Part shown: positions 19,471 to 29,602 of the stretch, piece by piece
Numbering within the stretch: the first letter of the stretch is position 1
How the letters are laid out: every line of letters begins with the position of its first letter
Source: Pseudoalteromonas viridis
Lineage (GTDB): Bacteria; Pseudomonadota; Gammaproteobacteria; Enterobacterales; Alteromonadaceae
Direction: 5' to 3'
Assembly: GCF_017742995.1 (NCBI RefSeq)
Contig: NZ_CP072425.1
Location: 124,001 to 188,000 of the forward strand
Length of the DNA: 64,000 nt
Notes under the pieces: generated by a model
Told to the model about the DNA's origin: nothing
Seen by the model: the letters and a program-made list of their open reading frames with translations, nothing else
Databases searched by the model: none
Translations under genes and position numbers: made by a program

Positions 19471-20691
19471 TTATTCGTCACTTTCCAGTTTAAAAGCATC
19501 ATGCAGAGCACGTACTGCCAACTCAAGGTATCGCTCATCGATTAATACTGAAATCTTTATTTCCGAGGTTGCAACTAAAAAAGGTGAAATATTCTCTGCT
19601 GACAGCGCCGAAAAAAATGTACCGGCGTTCGCAGAGTGCGACTTTAATCCCACCCCTACCGCTGAGACTTTTGCAACGGCTGTATTACTCTCGATTTCAA
19701 CTGCCCCAAACGTGTGCTGATGCGTCTTGAGCACATCCAGCGCCTGCAGATGATCATTGCTATGCACAGTTAAAGCATAGTCTATTTTGCCAGTCTGTTG
19801 ATTCATTTGACTGATCATGTCGACTTCTATCGCATATTCACCTAACAGCGACAGGATCGAAGCCAATGTTGCGGGGCCATCTGGTGCTTGTCTGATAGTC
19901 AGTAAGCACTCGTCCTTTTGGTGGGCAATCCCCGACACCACTTTATTCTTCATGGGGTTTTCCTCGTAGGTAATCAAGGTCCCGGCATCCGGTTTGAAGG
20001 TCGATAAAACACGCAGTGGTAAGGTGTAGCGGCCAGCTGCTTCAACAGAGCGGATCTGCAAGACCTTGGCGCCTAAGCTCGCAAGCTCGAGCATTTCTTC
20101 AAAGGTCACCTGGGTCATGCGGCGGGCTTTAGGTTCAATTCGGGGATCGCAGGTATACACACCATCCACATCAGTGTAGATCTGGCATTCATCAGCTCCC
20201 AACGCAGCGGCTATCTCCACGGCACTGGTATCCGTCCCGCCCCGACCTAAGGTGGTAATATTGCCTTCCAGATCACGGCCCTGAAAGCCCGCAATAATGC
20301 TGATATGGTGCTGTTGCAGCTCTTGTTGTAAACGTCCCGTATCTATCTGGGCAATGCGGGCACGACCGAACATATTGTCGGTCACTATGCCCACCTGATC
20401 GGCCAATAAACTGATGGCGGAGTGACCACGCTTGATGATGGCCATGGCCAGCAAAGCAATAGATACCTGCTCACCGGTACTCAGCAGCACATCCAGTTCT
20501 CTGGGGCTGGGCTGAGCGTCTATCTGTTTGGCCAGCTCAACCAGGCGATTGGTTTCACCAGACATCGCAGACAGCACCACCACCACCTGGTGGCCAGCCT
20601 GCCGGGTTTTGACCACCAAATCGGCGACCGCTTCGATGCGGTCGATTGACCCCACCGAAGTGCCACCAAACTTTTGAACAATAAGTGCCAC
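19471..20691 (-). CDS. lysC: Aspartate kinase, monofunctional
   Basis: This 406-residue enzyme phosphorylates aspartate, the first step to lysine, threonine and methionine. The N-terminal kinase domain has KFGGTSVGS and GRGGTDTSA; the C-terminal third has two ACT domains for allosteric control ([19 protein letters not shown] and [17 protein letters not shown]). It starts 3 bases after alaS and is translated from the same transcript. There is no room for a lysine riboswitch in front of it. Confidence 0.95.
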   Translation of the reverse strand: MALIVQKFGGTSVGSIDRIEAVADLVVKTRQAGHQVVVVLSAMSGETNRLVELAKQIDAQPSPRELDVLLSTGEQVSIALLAMAIIKRGHSAISLLADQVGIVTDNMFGRARIAQIDTGRLQQELQQHHISIIAGFQGRDLEGNITTLGRGGTDTSAVEIAAALGADECQIYTDVDGVYTCDPRIEPKARRMTQVTFEEMLELASLGAKVLQIRSVEAAGRYTLPLRVLSTFKPDAGTLITYEENPMKNKVVSGIAHQKDECLLTIRQAPDGPATLASILSLLGEYAIEVDMISQMNQQTGKIDYALTVHSNDHLQALDVLKTHQHTFGAVEIESNTAVAKVSAVGVGLKSHSANAGTFFSALSAENISPFLVATSEIKISVLIDERYLELAVRALHDAFKLESDE

Positions 20692-20694
20692 GTG

Positions 20695-23298
20695 TTACTG
20701 AGTTTTCTCAGCCAGCCACGCTGAAACACTGGCCAGTGCCGCATCCAGGTTTTGTGGTTCAGAACCGCCTGCCTGCGCCATATCCGGACGGCCACCGCCC
20801 TTGCCGCCTACCTGTGCAGCCATATGGTTAACCAGCTCACCCGCTTTCACACGGCCGACCAAGTCTTTGGTCACACCGGCGATCAGACTGACTTTGTCGC
20901 CATTGGCTACGCCCAGTGCGATAACGCCTGAACCCATTTTGTTCTTCAGGTCATCAACCATGCCACGCAGCGCTTTCGATTCGGTACCTGCCACATTCGC
21001 AACCAGCACTTTAATGCCGTTGATGTCTGTCGCCGACTCCAGTAGTGACGCACCTGCAGCGCTGGCCAGCTTATCGTTCAGCTGAGACACCTGCTTTTCA
21101 AGGCCCTTGGCTTTTTCAATCAGTGCCGCAACTTTATCCAGCGCGCTGCTGTTATCGCCTTTAACCAGTGCCGCTATCTCAGCCAGGGTTTGCTCCTGAT
21201 TGGCCACATAGTTAATGGCTTCAGCACCGGTTACCGCTTCAATACGGCGCACGCCCGCTGCAATACCGCCTTCAGAGACAATCTTGAACAAGCCAATGTC
21301 ACCGGCGCGAGACACGTGTGTACCACCACACAGCTCGATAGAGTAATCGCCAATCGAGACTACGCGCACTTCGTCGTCGTACTTTTCGCCAAACAGTGCC
21401 ATGGCACCTTTTTCTTTGGCCGCATCTATGTCCATTAACTCAGTATTGAGTGCGAAGTTGGTGCGGATCTGGGCATTCACGGTATCTTCAATCTCACGCA
21501 GTTGGGCTTTGCTCACCCCTTCGAAGTGAGAAAAGTCAAAGCGCAGCTTGTCTGCCATGACCAATGAGCCTTTCTGAGCAACATGCTCGCCCAGCGCCTG
21601 GCGCAATGCTTCGTGTAGAATGTGTGTTGCTGTGTGGTTTTTCTTGATGTCTTCACGGCGCGCTGCATCTACCTGAGCATCCGCTTTGTCATTCACACCA
21701 ATACGGCCTGTAACCTGACCGTGATGCGCAATGGCATTACCCAGCTTTTGCGTATCTGTGACAACAAACTCACCCGCCGCAACTTTCAGGCTACCGGTAT
21801 CGCCAACCTGACCACCTGATTCGGCGTAAAACGGCGTGCGATCCAGTACCACAATACCCGTTTCACCGTCTTCAAGTACTGAAACAGACTGACCTTCTTT
21901 GAACAACTCCACCACAGTACCGGTATAGTGAGTGGCATCATAGCCCTTAAAGTCTGACGATTTCTCAGATTTCAGCTGCTCGTTGTAGTCGGCACCAAAC
22001 TTGCCGGCCTGCTGCGCCATTTTACGCTGAGTTTCCATGCAGTCTTTAAAGCCACGCTCATCGATAGTCATAAAGCGTTCACGCGCCACATCCGCGGTCA
22101 AATCCGCCGGGAACCCATAGGTATCATAGAGCTTAAATACTACATCACCTGGGATCACATCGCCCTCGAGTGAGGCCAGGTGCTCTTCAAGGATAGCCAG
22201 ACCACGGTCCAGCGTTTTGCCAAACTGCTCTTCTTCGATACGCAGGACTTTTTCGATGATCGCACCTTGTTTAACCAGCTCAGGGTAAGCGTCACCCATT
22301 TGCTCGCTCAGGGCGCTGACCAGCTGATAGAAGAATGCGCCTTTGGCACCTAACTTGTTGCCGTGACGCACTGCACGACGAATGATACGACGCAGTACAT
22401 AACCACGCCCTTCGTTGGATGGCATCACCCCATCGGCAATCAAAAAGGCACAAGAGCGAATGTGGTCCGCGATAACACGCAGTGACTTGTCCTCGAGATC
22501 CTGCGCACCGGTTACTCTAGCCGCAGCAGCAATCAATGCCTGGAATAAGTCAATCTCGTAGTTAGAGTGCACGCCCTGCATAATCGCAGAAATGCGCTCA
22601 AGACCCATACCCGTGTCAACTGACTGTTTAGGCAGTGGTTCCATCGTGCCGTCGGCGTGACGGTTATACTGCATAAAGACTAGGTTCCAGATCTCAATAA
22701 AACGGTCACCGTCTTCTTCTGGTGAGCCCGGAGGTCCGCCCCAGATCTCTTCGCCGTGGTCGTAGAAAATTTCCGAGCAAGGGCCACACGGGCCTGTGTC
22801 GCCCATTGACCAGAAGTTATCCGAGGTTGCGATACGGATGATTTTATCTTCCGGCACACCCATGTCTTTTGCCCAGATATCATAAGCTTCCTGGTCGTCG
22901 TGATAGACAGTGACCAACAACTTTTCTTTAGGCAGGTTGATTTCTTTAGTCAGAAACTCCCAGGCAAAACGAATGGCATCTTTTTTAAAGTAATCGCCAA
23001 AGCTGAAGTTACCCAGCATTTCGAAAAAGGTGTGGTGACGCGCAGTGTAACCTACATTTTCCAGGTCATTGTGTTTACCCCCGGCACGCACACAGCGCTG
23101 TGAGCTGGTCGCGCGGTTGTAAGGACGTTTCTCACCGCCCAGAAACACGTCTTTAAACTGCACCATCCCGGCATTGGTAAATAGCAACGTGGCGTCATTA
23201 CCCGGGATCAGTGAACTTGAAGGCACCACCTGGTGTTGTTGTTTGGCAAAGTAGTCTAGAAAGCTCTGCCTTATCTGTGCGGTCGTCATCTGCTGCAT
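20695..23298 (-). CDS. alaS: Alanyl-tRNA synthetase
   Basis: The enzyme charges tRNA-Ala. It has the class II core ([32 protein letters not shown]), the tRNA-recognition middle, an editing domain with the zinc ligands HTATHILH and CGGTH, and the C-terminal DHHA1/C-Ala part. I place the start at ATG 23298 (867 residues, AAGGG ten bases upstream), because the family begins just before [12 protein letters not shown]. An ATG at 23337 overlaps the recX stop (TAATG) and would add 13 residues; translation coupled to recX is therefore possible. Confidence 0.95.
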   Translation of the reverse strand: MQQMTTAQIRQSFLDYFAKQQHQVVPSSSLIPGNDATLLFTNAGMVQFKDVFLGGEKRPYNRATSSQRCVRAGGKHNDLENVGYTARHHTFFEMLGNFSFGDYFKKDAIRFAWEFLTKEINLPKEKLLVTVYHDDQEAYDIWAKDMGVPEDKIIRIATSDNFWSMGDTGPCGPCSEIFYDHGEEIWGGPPGSPEEDGDRFIEIWNLVFMQYNRHADGTMEPLPKQSVDTGMGLERISAIMQGVHSNYEIDLFQALIAAAARVTGAQDLEDKSLRVIADHIRSCAFLIADGVMPSNEGRGYVLRRIIRRAVRHGNKLGAKGAFFYQLVSALSEQMGDAYPELVKQGAIIEKVLRIEEEQFGKTLDRGLAILEEHLASLEGDVIPGDVVFKLYDTYGFPADLTADVARERFMTIDERGFKDCMETQRKMAQQAGKFGADYNEQLKSEKSSDFKGYDATHYTGTVVELFKEGQSVSVLEDGETGIVVLDRTPFYAESGGQVGDTGSLKVAAGEFVVTDTQKLGNAIAHHGQVTGRIGVNDKADAQVDAARREDIKKNHTATHILHEALRQALGEHVAQKGSLVMADKLRFDFSHFEGVSKAQLREIEDTVNAQIRTNFALNTELMDIDAAKEKGAMALFGEKYDDEVRVVSIGDYSIELCGGTHVSRAGDIGLFKIVSEGGIAAGVRRIEAVTGAEAINYVANQEQTLAEIAALVKGDNSSALDKVAALIEKAKGLEKQVSQLNDKLASAAGASLLESATDINGIKVLVANVAGTESKALRGMVDDLKNKMGSGVIALGVANGDKVSLIAGVTKDLVGRVKAGELVNHMAAQVGGKGGGRPDMAQAGGSEPQNLDAALASVSAWLAEKTQ

Positions 23299-23336
23299 GT
23301 GCTCATTACCCTTTTTTGCTGCTGTAGTGACAGGCA

Positions 23337-23804
23337 TTACTCACCCTGTGAGCATGCCTCGATAGCATAATCTATTTCGTCATAACGGAATCCGCGCGAC
23401 ATCATGTAGCGAACTCGTTTTGACTTCTCTTTATAATCCAATTGATTTGTCGAGCGGCTGTATTTTTTTTCGTAGGCACGCAAGGCCACGCTAAACCAGT
23501 CGACTTCTTGTTCTTCTATTAAGTGTTGTAAATATGATTTATCGACACCTTTGCGCTGCGCGTCCATCATAACACGTTTTTCGCCAAGGCCCTTGGCCAC
23601 TTGCTGGGACAAGAAACTCGCGCAATAGCGCTTATCATCCAGATAGCCAAGCGATTCTAGCCAGTCAAGCAAACGCGTAATATATGCCTCTTCGCCATCT
23701 TTTGCGCGTAACTTCTGAGCCAGTAACTGACGAGAATACTCCTGCCTGGACAATAACCAAAGGGCGTAGTTCTTCAGCTTTTTTTCAATATCTTGTTGAT
23801 CCAT
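23337..23804 (-). CDS. recX: Regulatory protein RecX
   Basis: A 155-residue RecA modulator that binds and inhibits RecA filaments. It is all-helical with the family pattern [16 protein letters not shown] and [15 protein letters not shown] near the N-terminus and [14 protein letters not shown] at the end. The start is ATG 23804, overlapping the stop of the preceding gene by one base (TGATG). It is upstream of alaS as in many gammaproteobacteria, but the gene before it is a membrane protein, not recA. Confidence 0.88.
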   Translation of the reverse strand: MDQQDIEKKLKNYALWLLSRQEYSRQLLAQKLRAKDGEEAYITRLLDWLESLGYLDDKRYCASFLSQQVAKGLGEKRVMMDAQRKGVDKSYLQHLIEEQEVDWFSVALRAYEKKYSRSTNQLDYKEKSKRVRYMMSRGFRYDEIDYAIEACSQGE

Positions 23805-24604
23805 CAAGCGTCAAACCGACCACTTTGCTGCGGTTGCTGTGGTGGTGTCTGGTCACTAGATTCTGGCGGCTCGGACGCTGACACAATAGCCTGAAATGAC
23901 ACGAAAAAGCCTATATATGCAATGGGCATCACCACAAGCAGCGGTACCAGCGACATAGGGATAGACAGCAGCATCAGCAACGCTACTAAAGACCCAAATA
24001 CCGTCAGCGGGGCCATATTATAATAAAACACCATTAACGATTGCTTCATCGCCTGAATAATACGCGCTTCATCGCGGAAAAACACCAGGGGGAGCGCATA
24101 AGCAAAGGCCATCATCGCCAGTGATTGGATCACCACAAAAATAGCGATGTCCGCTAAGGTAATTTGCGCAATTACCTGTGCCAGCACCTGCGCCTCATCG
24201 CTCTGCTCGGTGACGTTTTGCAACACTTCCAGTGCCGGGCCAAACAGTACTCCCAGCAATGCACTCAGTAACAGGGCCACACCCATTTGGTACAAGCCAA
24301 AGCGAAACAGGTTCAGTCGTCGGCCTTTAGTGGAAAAAGGCGCTAAAATATCGGCCAGCGTAATGGCCTGCCCTTGCTGTTTTTTTACCACTGCCAGATA
24401 AAACCCCGCAGTCAGGAAAGGCGATGCCAGCACAGCAACCAGCTGCAACGGCGGAAAGACAAAAGGCACCAGGCTCGCAACAACCATGAGCAGGTACATC
24501 ATTACGAAGGTAAAGGGTTGAGACTTGAAAATAATCCACCCGGCTTTAAGCCATTGCAAGCCAAACCCTGCGGTAAATGTTTTAAATTCTGTTGGCATAT
24601 TCAT
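23804..24604 (-). CDS. BPSS1780-like polytopic membrane protein
   Basis: A 266-residue inner-membrane protein with about six hydrophobic segments and the start GLQWLKAGWIIFKSQPFTFVMM, which resembles the BPSS1780 family of uncharacterised membrane proteins. The C-terminal tail is Pro/Gln-rich and cytoplasmic. It overlaps recX by one base and so is in the recX-alaS-lysC transcript. Function unknown. No good ribosome binding site precedes the ATG. Confidence 0.72.
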   Translation of the reverse strand: MNMPTEFKTFTAGFGLQWLKAGWIIFKSQPFTFVMMYLLMVVASLVPFVFPPLQLVAVLASPFLTAGFYLAVVKKQQGQAITLADILAPFSTKGRRLNLFRFGLYQMGVALLLSALLGVLFGPALEVLQNVTEQSDEAQVLAQVIAQITLADIAIFVVIQSLAMMAFAYALPLVFFRDEARIIQAMKQSLMVFYYNMAPLTVFGSLVALLMLLSIPMSLVPLLVVMPIAYIGFFVSFQAIVSASEPPESSDQTPPQQPQQSGRFDA

Positions 24605-24626
24605 CAATTCATTGTGAAACGGAGCA

Positions 24627-24632
24627 ATTATA
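24627..24632 (-). promoter_or_regulatory. Possible -10 of the BPSS1780-recX-alaS-lysC transcript
   Basis: TATAAT on the minus strand, 22 bases before the start codon, with only a weak TTTTAA as -35 at 17 bases spacing. Confidence 0.4.
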
Positions 24633-24749
24633 CTGGGTCACAGGAGGACTTAAAAGGTCAGATGGGGGAATTTTCAACTCATTACCTGCAACATGTGAGT
24701 TGATACTGGCCAATCGGGAAGCGCGACTGACCAGCACATAGCAACCGGC

Positions 24750-25382
24750 CTAGATTTCGTCCGGCTTCTTAATTTTTTTAATGTCTAACATGTGTGAGCC
24801 ATGCTTTACCTTGGTTTCGAGGTAATTACGATTCCCGGCCACCCCAACTTTAACATGGGCATGTGTCCCGACCACTTCCTCAACCTGAATGCCGGCATCT
24901 CTGAGCGCATTCAGCTTCCGAGGGTTATTAGTCATCAGGCGAACATGATCCAGACCCAGTGCCTGTAGCATCAGTACAGCGTCCGAAAAATCGCGCAAAT
25001 CGTCATCAAACCCCAAATGGTTATTCGCTTCGTAGGTATTCATACCTTGCGACTGCAGCACATAGGCATCGATTTTATTATACAGGCCAATTCCCCGGCC
25101 TTCCTGGCGCAAATATAACAGGACACCACCTTGGAGGTGCATGGCTTCGATGCTCTCATTAAGCTGCTCACCACAGTCACACCGCGATGAGTGAAACACA
25201 TCACCCGTTAAACACTCAGAATGCATTCTGATCAAAGGCACCGATTGTTCGCTATCGGCACGATTAAACACCAGGGCAACATGCTCCTGGCCATCCTGCA
25301 ACCCTTCAAATGAGACGATTTCCGCGGGGATATGACTACGCTGCCCAACATTCAGCTCAACTCTTGCTCTTACTTGTGCCAC
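24750..25382 (-). CDS. ribA: GTP cyclohydrolase II
   Basis: First step of riboflavin synthesis, opening GTP to the pyrimidine precursor. At 210 residues it is the single-domain RibA form. The zinc site C-x10-C-x-C is seen in [18 protein letters not shown], and the GTP-site stretches [10 protein letters not shown] and [13 protein letters not shown] are intact. No other rib gene is adjacent and no FMN riboswitch is visible upstream. A 15-bp palindrome lies 27 bases before the start. Confidence 0.95.
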   Translation of the reverse strand: MAQVRARVELNVGQRSHIPAEIVSFEGLQDGQEHVALVFNRADSEQSVPLIRMHSECLTGDVFHSSRCDCGEQLNESIEAMHLQGGVLLYLRQEGRGIGLYNKIDAYVLQSQGMNTYEANNHLGFDDDLRDFSDAVLMLQALGLDHVRLMTNNPRKLNALRDAGIQVEEVVGTHAHVKVGVAGNRNYLETKVKHGSHMLDIKKIKKPDEI

Positions 25383-25408
25383 GACTACAAAATACCTAAT
25401 TGCAAAAA

Positions 25409-25423
25409 TGTGATAATATCACA
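25409..25423. promoter_or_regulatory. 15-bp perfect palindrome upstream of ribA
   Basis: TGTGATAATATCACA has the half-sites of a CRP site but one base fewer in the middle, so it may belong to another regulator. It includes TATTAT on the minus strand, which could be the ribA -10. Confidence 0.4.
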
Positions 25424-25519
25424 AAAAATACTGTAACTGACTATATGGTGACAAAGTTGCTCAGTTACAAGTCCTCAGACTAAATACTGGCAAATACACC
25501 GAACACCGCTAGGATAGTA

Positions 25520-25613
25520 ATACCAGCTTGCATTAATAAAGCAGCGCTCCGAGGGATTAATACCGCCGGCTTCTTCAGCGCAGGATTAATAGCTTACTTA
25601 AGCGCGCTGGTAT
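25520..25613. repeat. Short inverted-repeat element (94 bp)
   Basis: Begins ATACCAGC and ends GCTGGTAT, with GGATTAATA-type motifs repeated inside. No gene is in it. It occupies most of the gap between ribA and the barrel gene and looks like a small dispersed palindromic element. Confidence 0.45.
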
Positions 25614-25678
25614 AAGAACTGCCTGGTGCCACTCGCACTCATGCATTTTCTACTGAAATAATATCTTAATGGTAACTG

Positions 25679-26908
25679 ATGCGCTCGACATTTGTGATGT
25701 TTTTATTTCTGCTCTGGTGCCTGAGCTTAGCTGTACAAGCAGGTGAGTTAAAAGTAGACGGCTTTGCTACTTTGGATATTAACATCAGTAACTCTCAAAC
25801 CGCCGGGGTCCGACATGTGATCTCTCAACCCGATGTCAGCTATCTGGGGGAGCCCAGCTTTGCTAACTCCTCCATTGGTTTGCAACTCGACTGGCAGTCA
25901 TCGTCACAACTACAGTGGGTGGCGCAGGCCGTGCTTAAAGAGCGCAAGGAATACAAGCTGGATTACCTCATTCAAATGGCCTTTGCACGTTACACATTGA
26001 CGCCCAACTGGCAATTTCGTGCAGGGCGCACCGGCCTTGATCTGTATATGATGACGGAGTACCGGGATATTGGCTTTGCGTTTAACTATGGCCACCCGCC
26101 AACGGAGTTTTACGCCGTGGTACCGCATCAAAACCTCGATGGCATTGATGTTACTTATACCTATCCGTTTGCGCAAAGCGTGCTGAATTATAAGGTTTTT
26201 GCCGGGCGCTCAAATGCACCAATAGTCAGCGACGGCGATTTTTTCTGGGACGTGGAGTTAGAGTCAATTTATGGCATGAGCCTGTCATTACAAAGCCAAA
26301 ACTGGCTGATCCGCAGCAACTACACCACCACCAAAGCCGGTAATACCAATGAGCAACAGGGCCAACTGCTCAGTGCTTTACAACCCATACCCGATAGTAT
26401 CTGGCCGACACGCCAGGCATTGATAGAGTCTTTGCAGATAAAAGGCAAGCGGTTTAATTACTTTACCGTGGGCGCTATGTATGACGACAGCCAATGGATA
26501 CTACAAGGTGAGCTTGCCTACATCGACTCTCACTCAGAGGTGCTAAACCATTTAAAAGCGGGTTATATGAGCGTCGGAACGCACTGGGAAGATGACACCT
26601 GGCTACTCACTTTCAGCGCGGCAAAATCTAACAATCGTGTTGATCCGGGGCCATTGCTGAGCACACCACAACTCGATGCTCTCTATCATGGGGTGATCCG
26701 TCACACCAATTTTTACCTGATAGATCAACATACCTGGTCGTTAAGCTGGCGGCGGGACCTGACCTCCACCTTGGCAGTTAAAGTCCAGCTGGATCACACC
26801 AAGGCCAATCATCTGCCGTCAGCTTTTTATCTTCACAAAAACTTGTCTACCACCAAGCATGACAAGTACTTTCAGTCACTTGGCCTGAGTCTGAATTGGG
26901 TGTTCTGA
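25679..26908 (+). CDS. Outer-membrane beta-barrel (porin-like) protein
   Basis: A 409-residue protein with a signal peptide (MRSTFVMFLFLLWCLSLAVQAG) and a body of alternating aromatic/polar strands ending in SLNWVF, the terminal Phe recognised by the BAM machinery. Phrases such as QFRAGRTGLDLYM and GFATLDINISNSQ fit a porin-like barrel that I cannot assign to a named family. Its stop overlaps the start of the PstS-like gene (TGATG), and the diguanylate cyclase gene follows, so the three are translated as one unit. Confidence 0.68.
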   Translation: MRSTFVMFLFLLWCLSLAVQAGELKVDGFATLDINISNSQTAGVRHVISQPDVSYLGEPSFANSSIGLQLDWQSSSQLQWVAQAVLKERKEYKLDYLIQMAFARYTLTPNWQFRAGRTGLDLYMMTEYRDIGFAFNYGHPPTEFYAVVPHQNLDGIDVTYTYPFAQSVLNYKVFAGRSNAPIVSDGDFFWDVELESIYGMSLSLQSQNWLIRSNYTTTKAGNTNEQQGQLLSALQPIPDSIWPTRQALIESLQIKGKRFNYFTVGAMYDDSQWILQGELAYIDSHSEVLNHLKAGYMSVGTHWEDDTWLLTFSAAKSNNRVDPGPLLSTPQLDALYHGVIRHTNFYLIDQHTWSLSWRRDLTSTLAVKVQLDHTKANHLPSAFYLHKNLSTTKHDKYFQSLGLSLNWVF

Positions 26909-27345
26909 TGCGACTTCAGGTTTTTTGCTGCATCATCTTAAAGCTGCTGCTGTTCACCACCTGCGCGGCCAATGCCACGAGCCCTCTGGTGGTGATTGTT
27001 CACCGTGACAACCCAAATCAACAGCTATCCCAACACCAGCTCGTGGATCTCTACATGGGTAAATACACCGCCTTCCCCGATGGCACCCTGGCCAAAGTGC
27101 TCGACTATGAGCAGGGACATCCATTACGTACTCTTTTCCTGACGACGCTGACAGGCCGCCCTATCAGCCAGATCAATGCTTACTGGTCGCAGGTAAAATT
27201 TAGTGGTAAGGCCTCTTTTCCACAAGCGTATCAATCAATCGACGCTATACTTGAGGAAGTTGCATCGACCCCGGATGCTATTGGTTATGTGCCCGCAACA
27301 GCGGTTACTGAGGACGTCAAAGTGGTGTATCGTTTTGTTCAATAA
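26908..27345 (+). CDS. Small PstS-like periplasmic binding protein
   Basis: A 145-residue secreted protein (signal peptide ending AANA-TSP) of the short phosphate-binding-protein-like family: VVIVHRDNPNQQLSQHQLVDLYMGK, then TLTGRPISQINAYWSQVKFSGK and DAIGYVP. Such short proteins lack the second lobe of a true PstS and are often found next to membrane signalling genes. The start ATG overlaps the barrel gene's stop. No transporter genes are near, so a role as periplasmic partner of the following cyclase is more likely than uptake (inference). Confidence 0.75.
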   Translation: MRLQVFCCIILKLLLFTTCAANATSPLVVIVHRDNPNQQLSQHQLVDLYMGKYTAFPDGTLAKVLDYEQGHPLRTLFLTTLTGRPISQINAYWSQVKFSGKASFPQAYQSIDAILEEVASTPDAIGYVPATAVTEDVKVVYRFVQ

Positions 27346-28894
27346 ACACGGTTTGATCACACGGCTAACCCTTTTACTGAGTCTGACGACACTGCTATTC
27401 AGTGTGATCTACGCAAAACTATATTATCGGCATGTATTTGAAGAAGAGCTGGCGCGTGCTAACGGCACCGTAATGCAGATAGGCAAAACCGTCTCTTCCA
27501 CCGCCTCGATTGCCGCGTACCTTGAAGACAAAGATTTGGCAACTGAGGTCGTCAATGGACTGATCAGTAACGATATAATTCTGTCGGCCGCGCTGGTTAG
27601 CAAAGATACGCTGCTGGCTAAAAGCATTCTGCACAGTGGTCCGGGCAGCATCCAGATAAAACTGGTTAACCCGTTTTTCCTGTCCGAAAACATCGGCATG
27701 ATACACATCGCGCCCAACACACTCATCATTGAACAAAATGCCCGCAGTATTGCCCTGGGTGGTGTCAAAACTATGCTGGTCGTGATCCTGCCTATCATCA
27801 TACTGCTCTCGACTTTGGTGTACTGGCAAGTCACCCGGCCGCTTAATCAGCTCGGCAGGTCGCTTGCAAAAATACTGCCGGGCAGTGCCCAGCGCTTAAG
27901 GGTAGACAAACATGCCAGTCATAATGAAATCGGCCGAATTGAGCTGGGGATCAACACCTTACTGGATAAAGCTGAAGCCTTATTTGAGCAAGAGCGTAGC
28001 CTCAGAGCCGAAGTCGTTGAACTGGAAAAACGCTTTCGGCTGATGTTTGAACAGTCCTCTTCACCCACTTTGCTTGTGAAAGATGAAGGGGATATTTTAC
28101 TGATCAATGACGCCGCCAAAGATCTGCTCGTGGGCATGGGCATTGATGTCGATGAGCGCTTTCCCGAAAACCTCGGGCTGTACTGTAAAACCCCGGATAT
28201 TCTCTATACCTTCACCGAGAACAGCATAAAGCAAAAGCAGGTGATGCAGTCTGAGTTTGAATTCATTAACCCGCTGACACAGTCTACGGTGTGGCTAAGC
28301 ATTATTGTGCTCAACACCCTCAGTGACGGTCAATGGTATTTTCAGGTGTTTCTTGCCGATATTACCCTGCGCAAAACCATGCTAAACCAGCTCAACAAGC
28401 GAGCCCAAAGAGACAGCCTGACGGGGCTCTACAACCGTTACGGCGCCGAGCTTATGCTGCTCGACTGGATAGACAACCAGTGTACATTTAGCCTGCTGCT
28501 AATCGACCTGGACAAGTTCAAACCTATCAATGATGTCTATGGTCATAACGCAGGAGACGCGTTGCTGAAGCACATTGCCAATCAGCTGTCTGTGACAATG
28601 GACACCACCGATCTGGTGTGTCGCTGGGGAGGTGACGAGTTTTTAGTCGCCCGATTAGACATCACACAGCAAGAGCTAACTCGCCTTGCACAGACGTTGC
28701 TGGAAGCCATTAACCAACCTATGCCATTTGAGCACCGTGAGGGGCAAACCGAGCTGGCGGTGGGTGCCAGTATTGGTATTGCCCACTACCCTCAGCATGC
28801 TGAAAATCTCAAAGGCCTGGTTGAGTGCGCCGACGTTGCCATGTACAGCATCAAAAAGACCTCCCGAAATAGCTTTACCTTTTACTCAGAATGA
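27335..28894 (+). CDS. Membrane diguanylate cyclase (CHASE8-like sensor, HAMP, PAS, GGDEF)
   Basis: A protein of about 519 residues with TM1 near the N-terminus (LITRLTLLLSLTTLLFSVIYA), a periplasmic domain of about 130 residues resembling CHASE8 of YfiN/TpbB, TM2 (TMLVVILPIIILLSTLVYW), HAMP, a short coiled coil, a PAS domain and a C-terminal GGDEF domain with intact RWGGDEF. It should make c-di-GMP. The RxxD inhibitory site is missing (DTTD at that place). The start is uncertain: no ATG is available, and TTG 27335, which overlaps the previous gene by 11 bases, is preferred; TTG 27353 is an alternative. Confidence 0.85.
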   Translation: MFNKHGLITRLTLLLSLTTLLFSVIYAKLYYRHVFEEELARANGTVMQIGKTVSSTASIAAYLEDKDLATEVVNGLISNDIILSAALVSKDTLLAKSILHSGPGSIQIKLVNPFFLSENIGMIHIAPNTLIIEQNARSIALGGVKTMLVVILPIIILLSTLVYWQVTRPLNQLGRSLAKILPGSAQRLRVDKHASHNEIGRIELGINTLLDKAEALFEQERSLRAEVVELEKRFRLMFEQSSSPTLLVKDEGDILLINDAAKDLLVGMGIDVDERFPENLGLYCKTPDILYTFTENSIKQKQVMQSEFEFINPLTQSTVWLSIIVLNTLSDGQWYFQVFLADITLRKTMLNQLNKRAQRDSLTGLYNRYGAELMLLDWIDNQCTFSLLLIDLDKFKPINDVYGHNAGDALLKHIANQLSVTMDTTDLVCRWGGDEFLVARLDITQQELTRLAQTLLEAINQPMPFEHREGQTELAVGASIGIAHYPQHAENLKGLVECADVAMYSIKKTSRNSFTFYSE

Positions 28895-28926
28895 CAGTTC
28901 AGAGGTAATACCTTGCCGGTGATATC

Positions 28927-29433
28927 TCAGAACTTATCCAACAATGAGGCATCATAACGGGTGATATCCAGCGTCACCTGATACTGCTTGGTCAGTGCAT
29001 CCAGCTCGGCCTGCCAAATGCCCAGCTCTTCCATGGTGAGGGTATTGTCATCAAGTTGCCATAGCTGGCGTGAGCCACTGTAACTAAATTGTATGGCAAG
29101 CATGGCGTCCACATCGCCCTGTTGTGCGGCCTTTTTAACCTTGGCCATCTTGCGAGTGACCTTGTTAAGCGCCTGCTTGAGCTGCCAGACATAGTTAACT
29201 TCATACATAAACGGGTGATACTGCACCTGTTTAAGCACGGCTGCTATCATCACACACGTCAGTACCACGCCTGTCAGGTTCCAGTGGAAGTGGCTGCCAT
29301 CCGGATCCGGAAATGCCACAATTAACACCCGAGCGATGCCCAGACTGCCAATCACCAGCGCTGCAATACAGGCTGCGATCACTATGTTCAGGTGTTTCCT
29401 GTAACGTGTTTTATCTATCTCCAACAGTTGCAT
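28927..29433 (-). CDS. DUF3087 family membrane protein
   Basis: 168 residues: a short basic N-terminus, two hydrophobic helices (NIVIAACIAALVIGSLGIARVLIVAF and LTGVVLTCVMIAAVLKQV) and a helical cytoplasmic domain (ALNKVTRKMAKVKKAA). It fits DUF3087, known from Pseudoalteromonas and Vibrio, by start sequence and size. The start is ATG 29433 with GGGAG six bases upstream; a GTG four codons earlier coincides with that site. Function unknown. Convergent with the cyclase gene. Confidence 0.75.
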   Translation of the reverse strand: MQLLEIDKTRYRKHLNIVIAACIAALVIGSLGIARVLIVAFPDPDGSHFHWNLTGVVLTCVMIAAVLKQVQYHPFMYEVNYVWQLKQALNKVTRKMAKVKKAAQQGDVDAMLAIQFSYSGSRQLWQLDDNTLTMEELGIWQAELDALTKQYQVTLDITRYDASLLDKF

Positions 29434-29602
29434 CTTGTCTCCCACTTACTGCAATGCACAGACGCCACTTGGGTCTTTTTTGCGACCCGATGGCGACAGT
29501 TATTTTGCGCATTTTAACGTAACCAGGAAAAAAAACGCCAACTACTTCACCCCTTTTTGACCTCACATCCGTTTTACTGATAAATCATCAAGGAGCATGC
29601 CT

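Noticed and set aside
20692..20694. Lysine riboswitch for lysC
   Set aside because: lysC begins three bases after alaS, so there is no leader.
25383..25678. FMN riboswitch upstream of ribA
   Set aside because: No RFN-type conserved helices could be seen; the gap holds a palindrome and a repeat element instead.
27419..27834. Two overlapping 136-codon antisense frames inside the cyclase gene
   Set aside because: Both lie within the well-supported cyclase and lack start signals.
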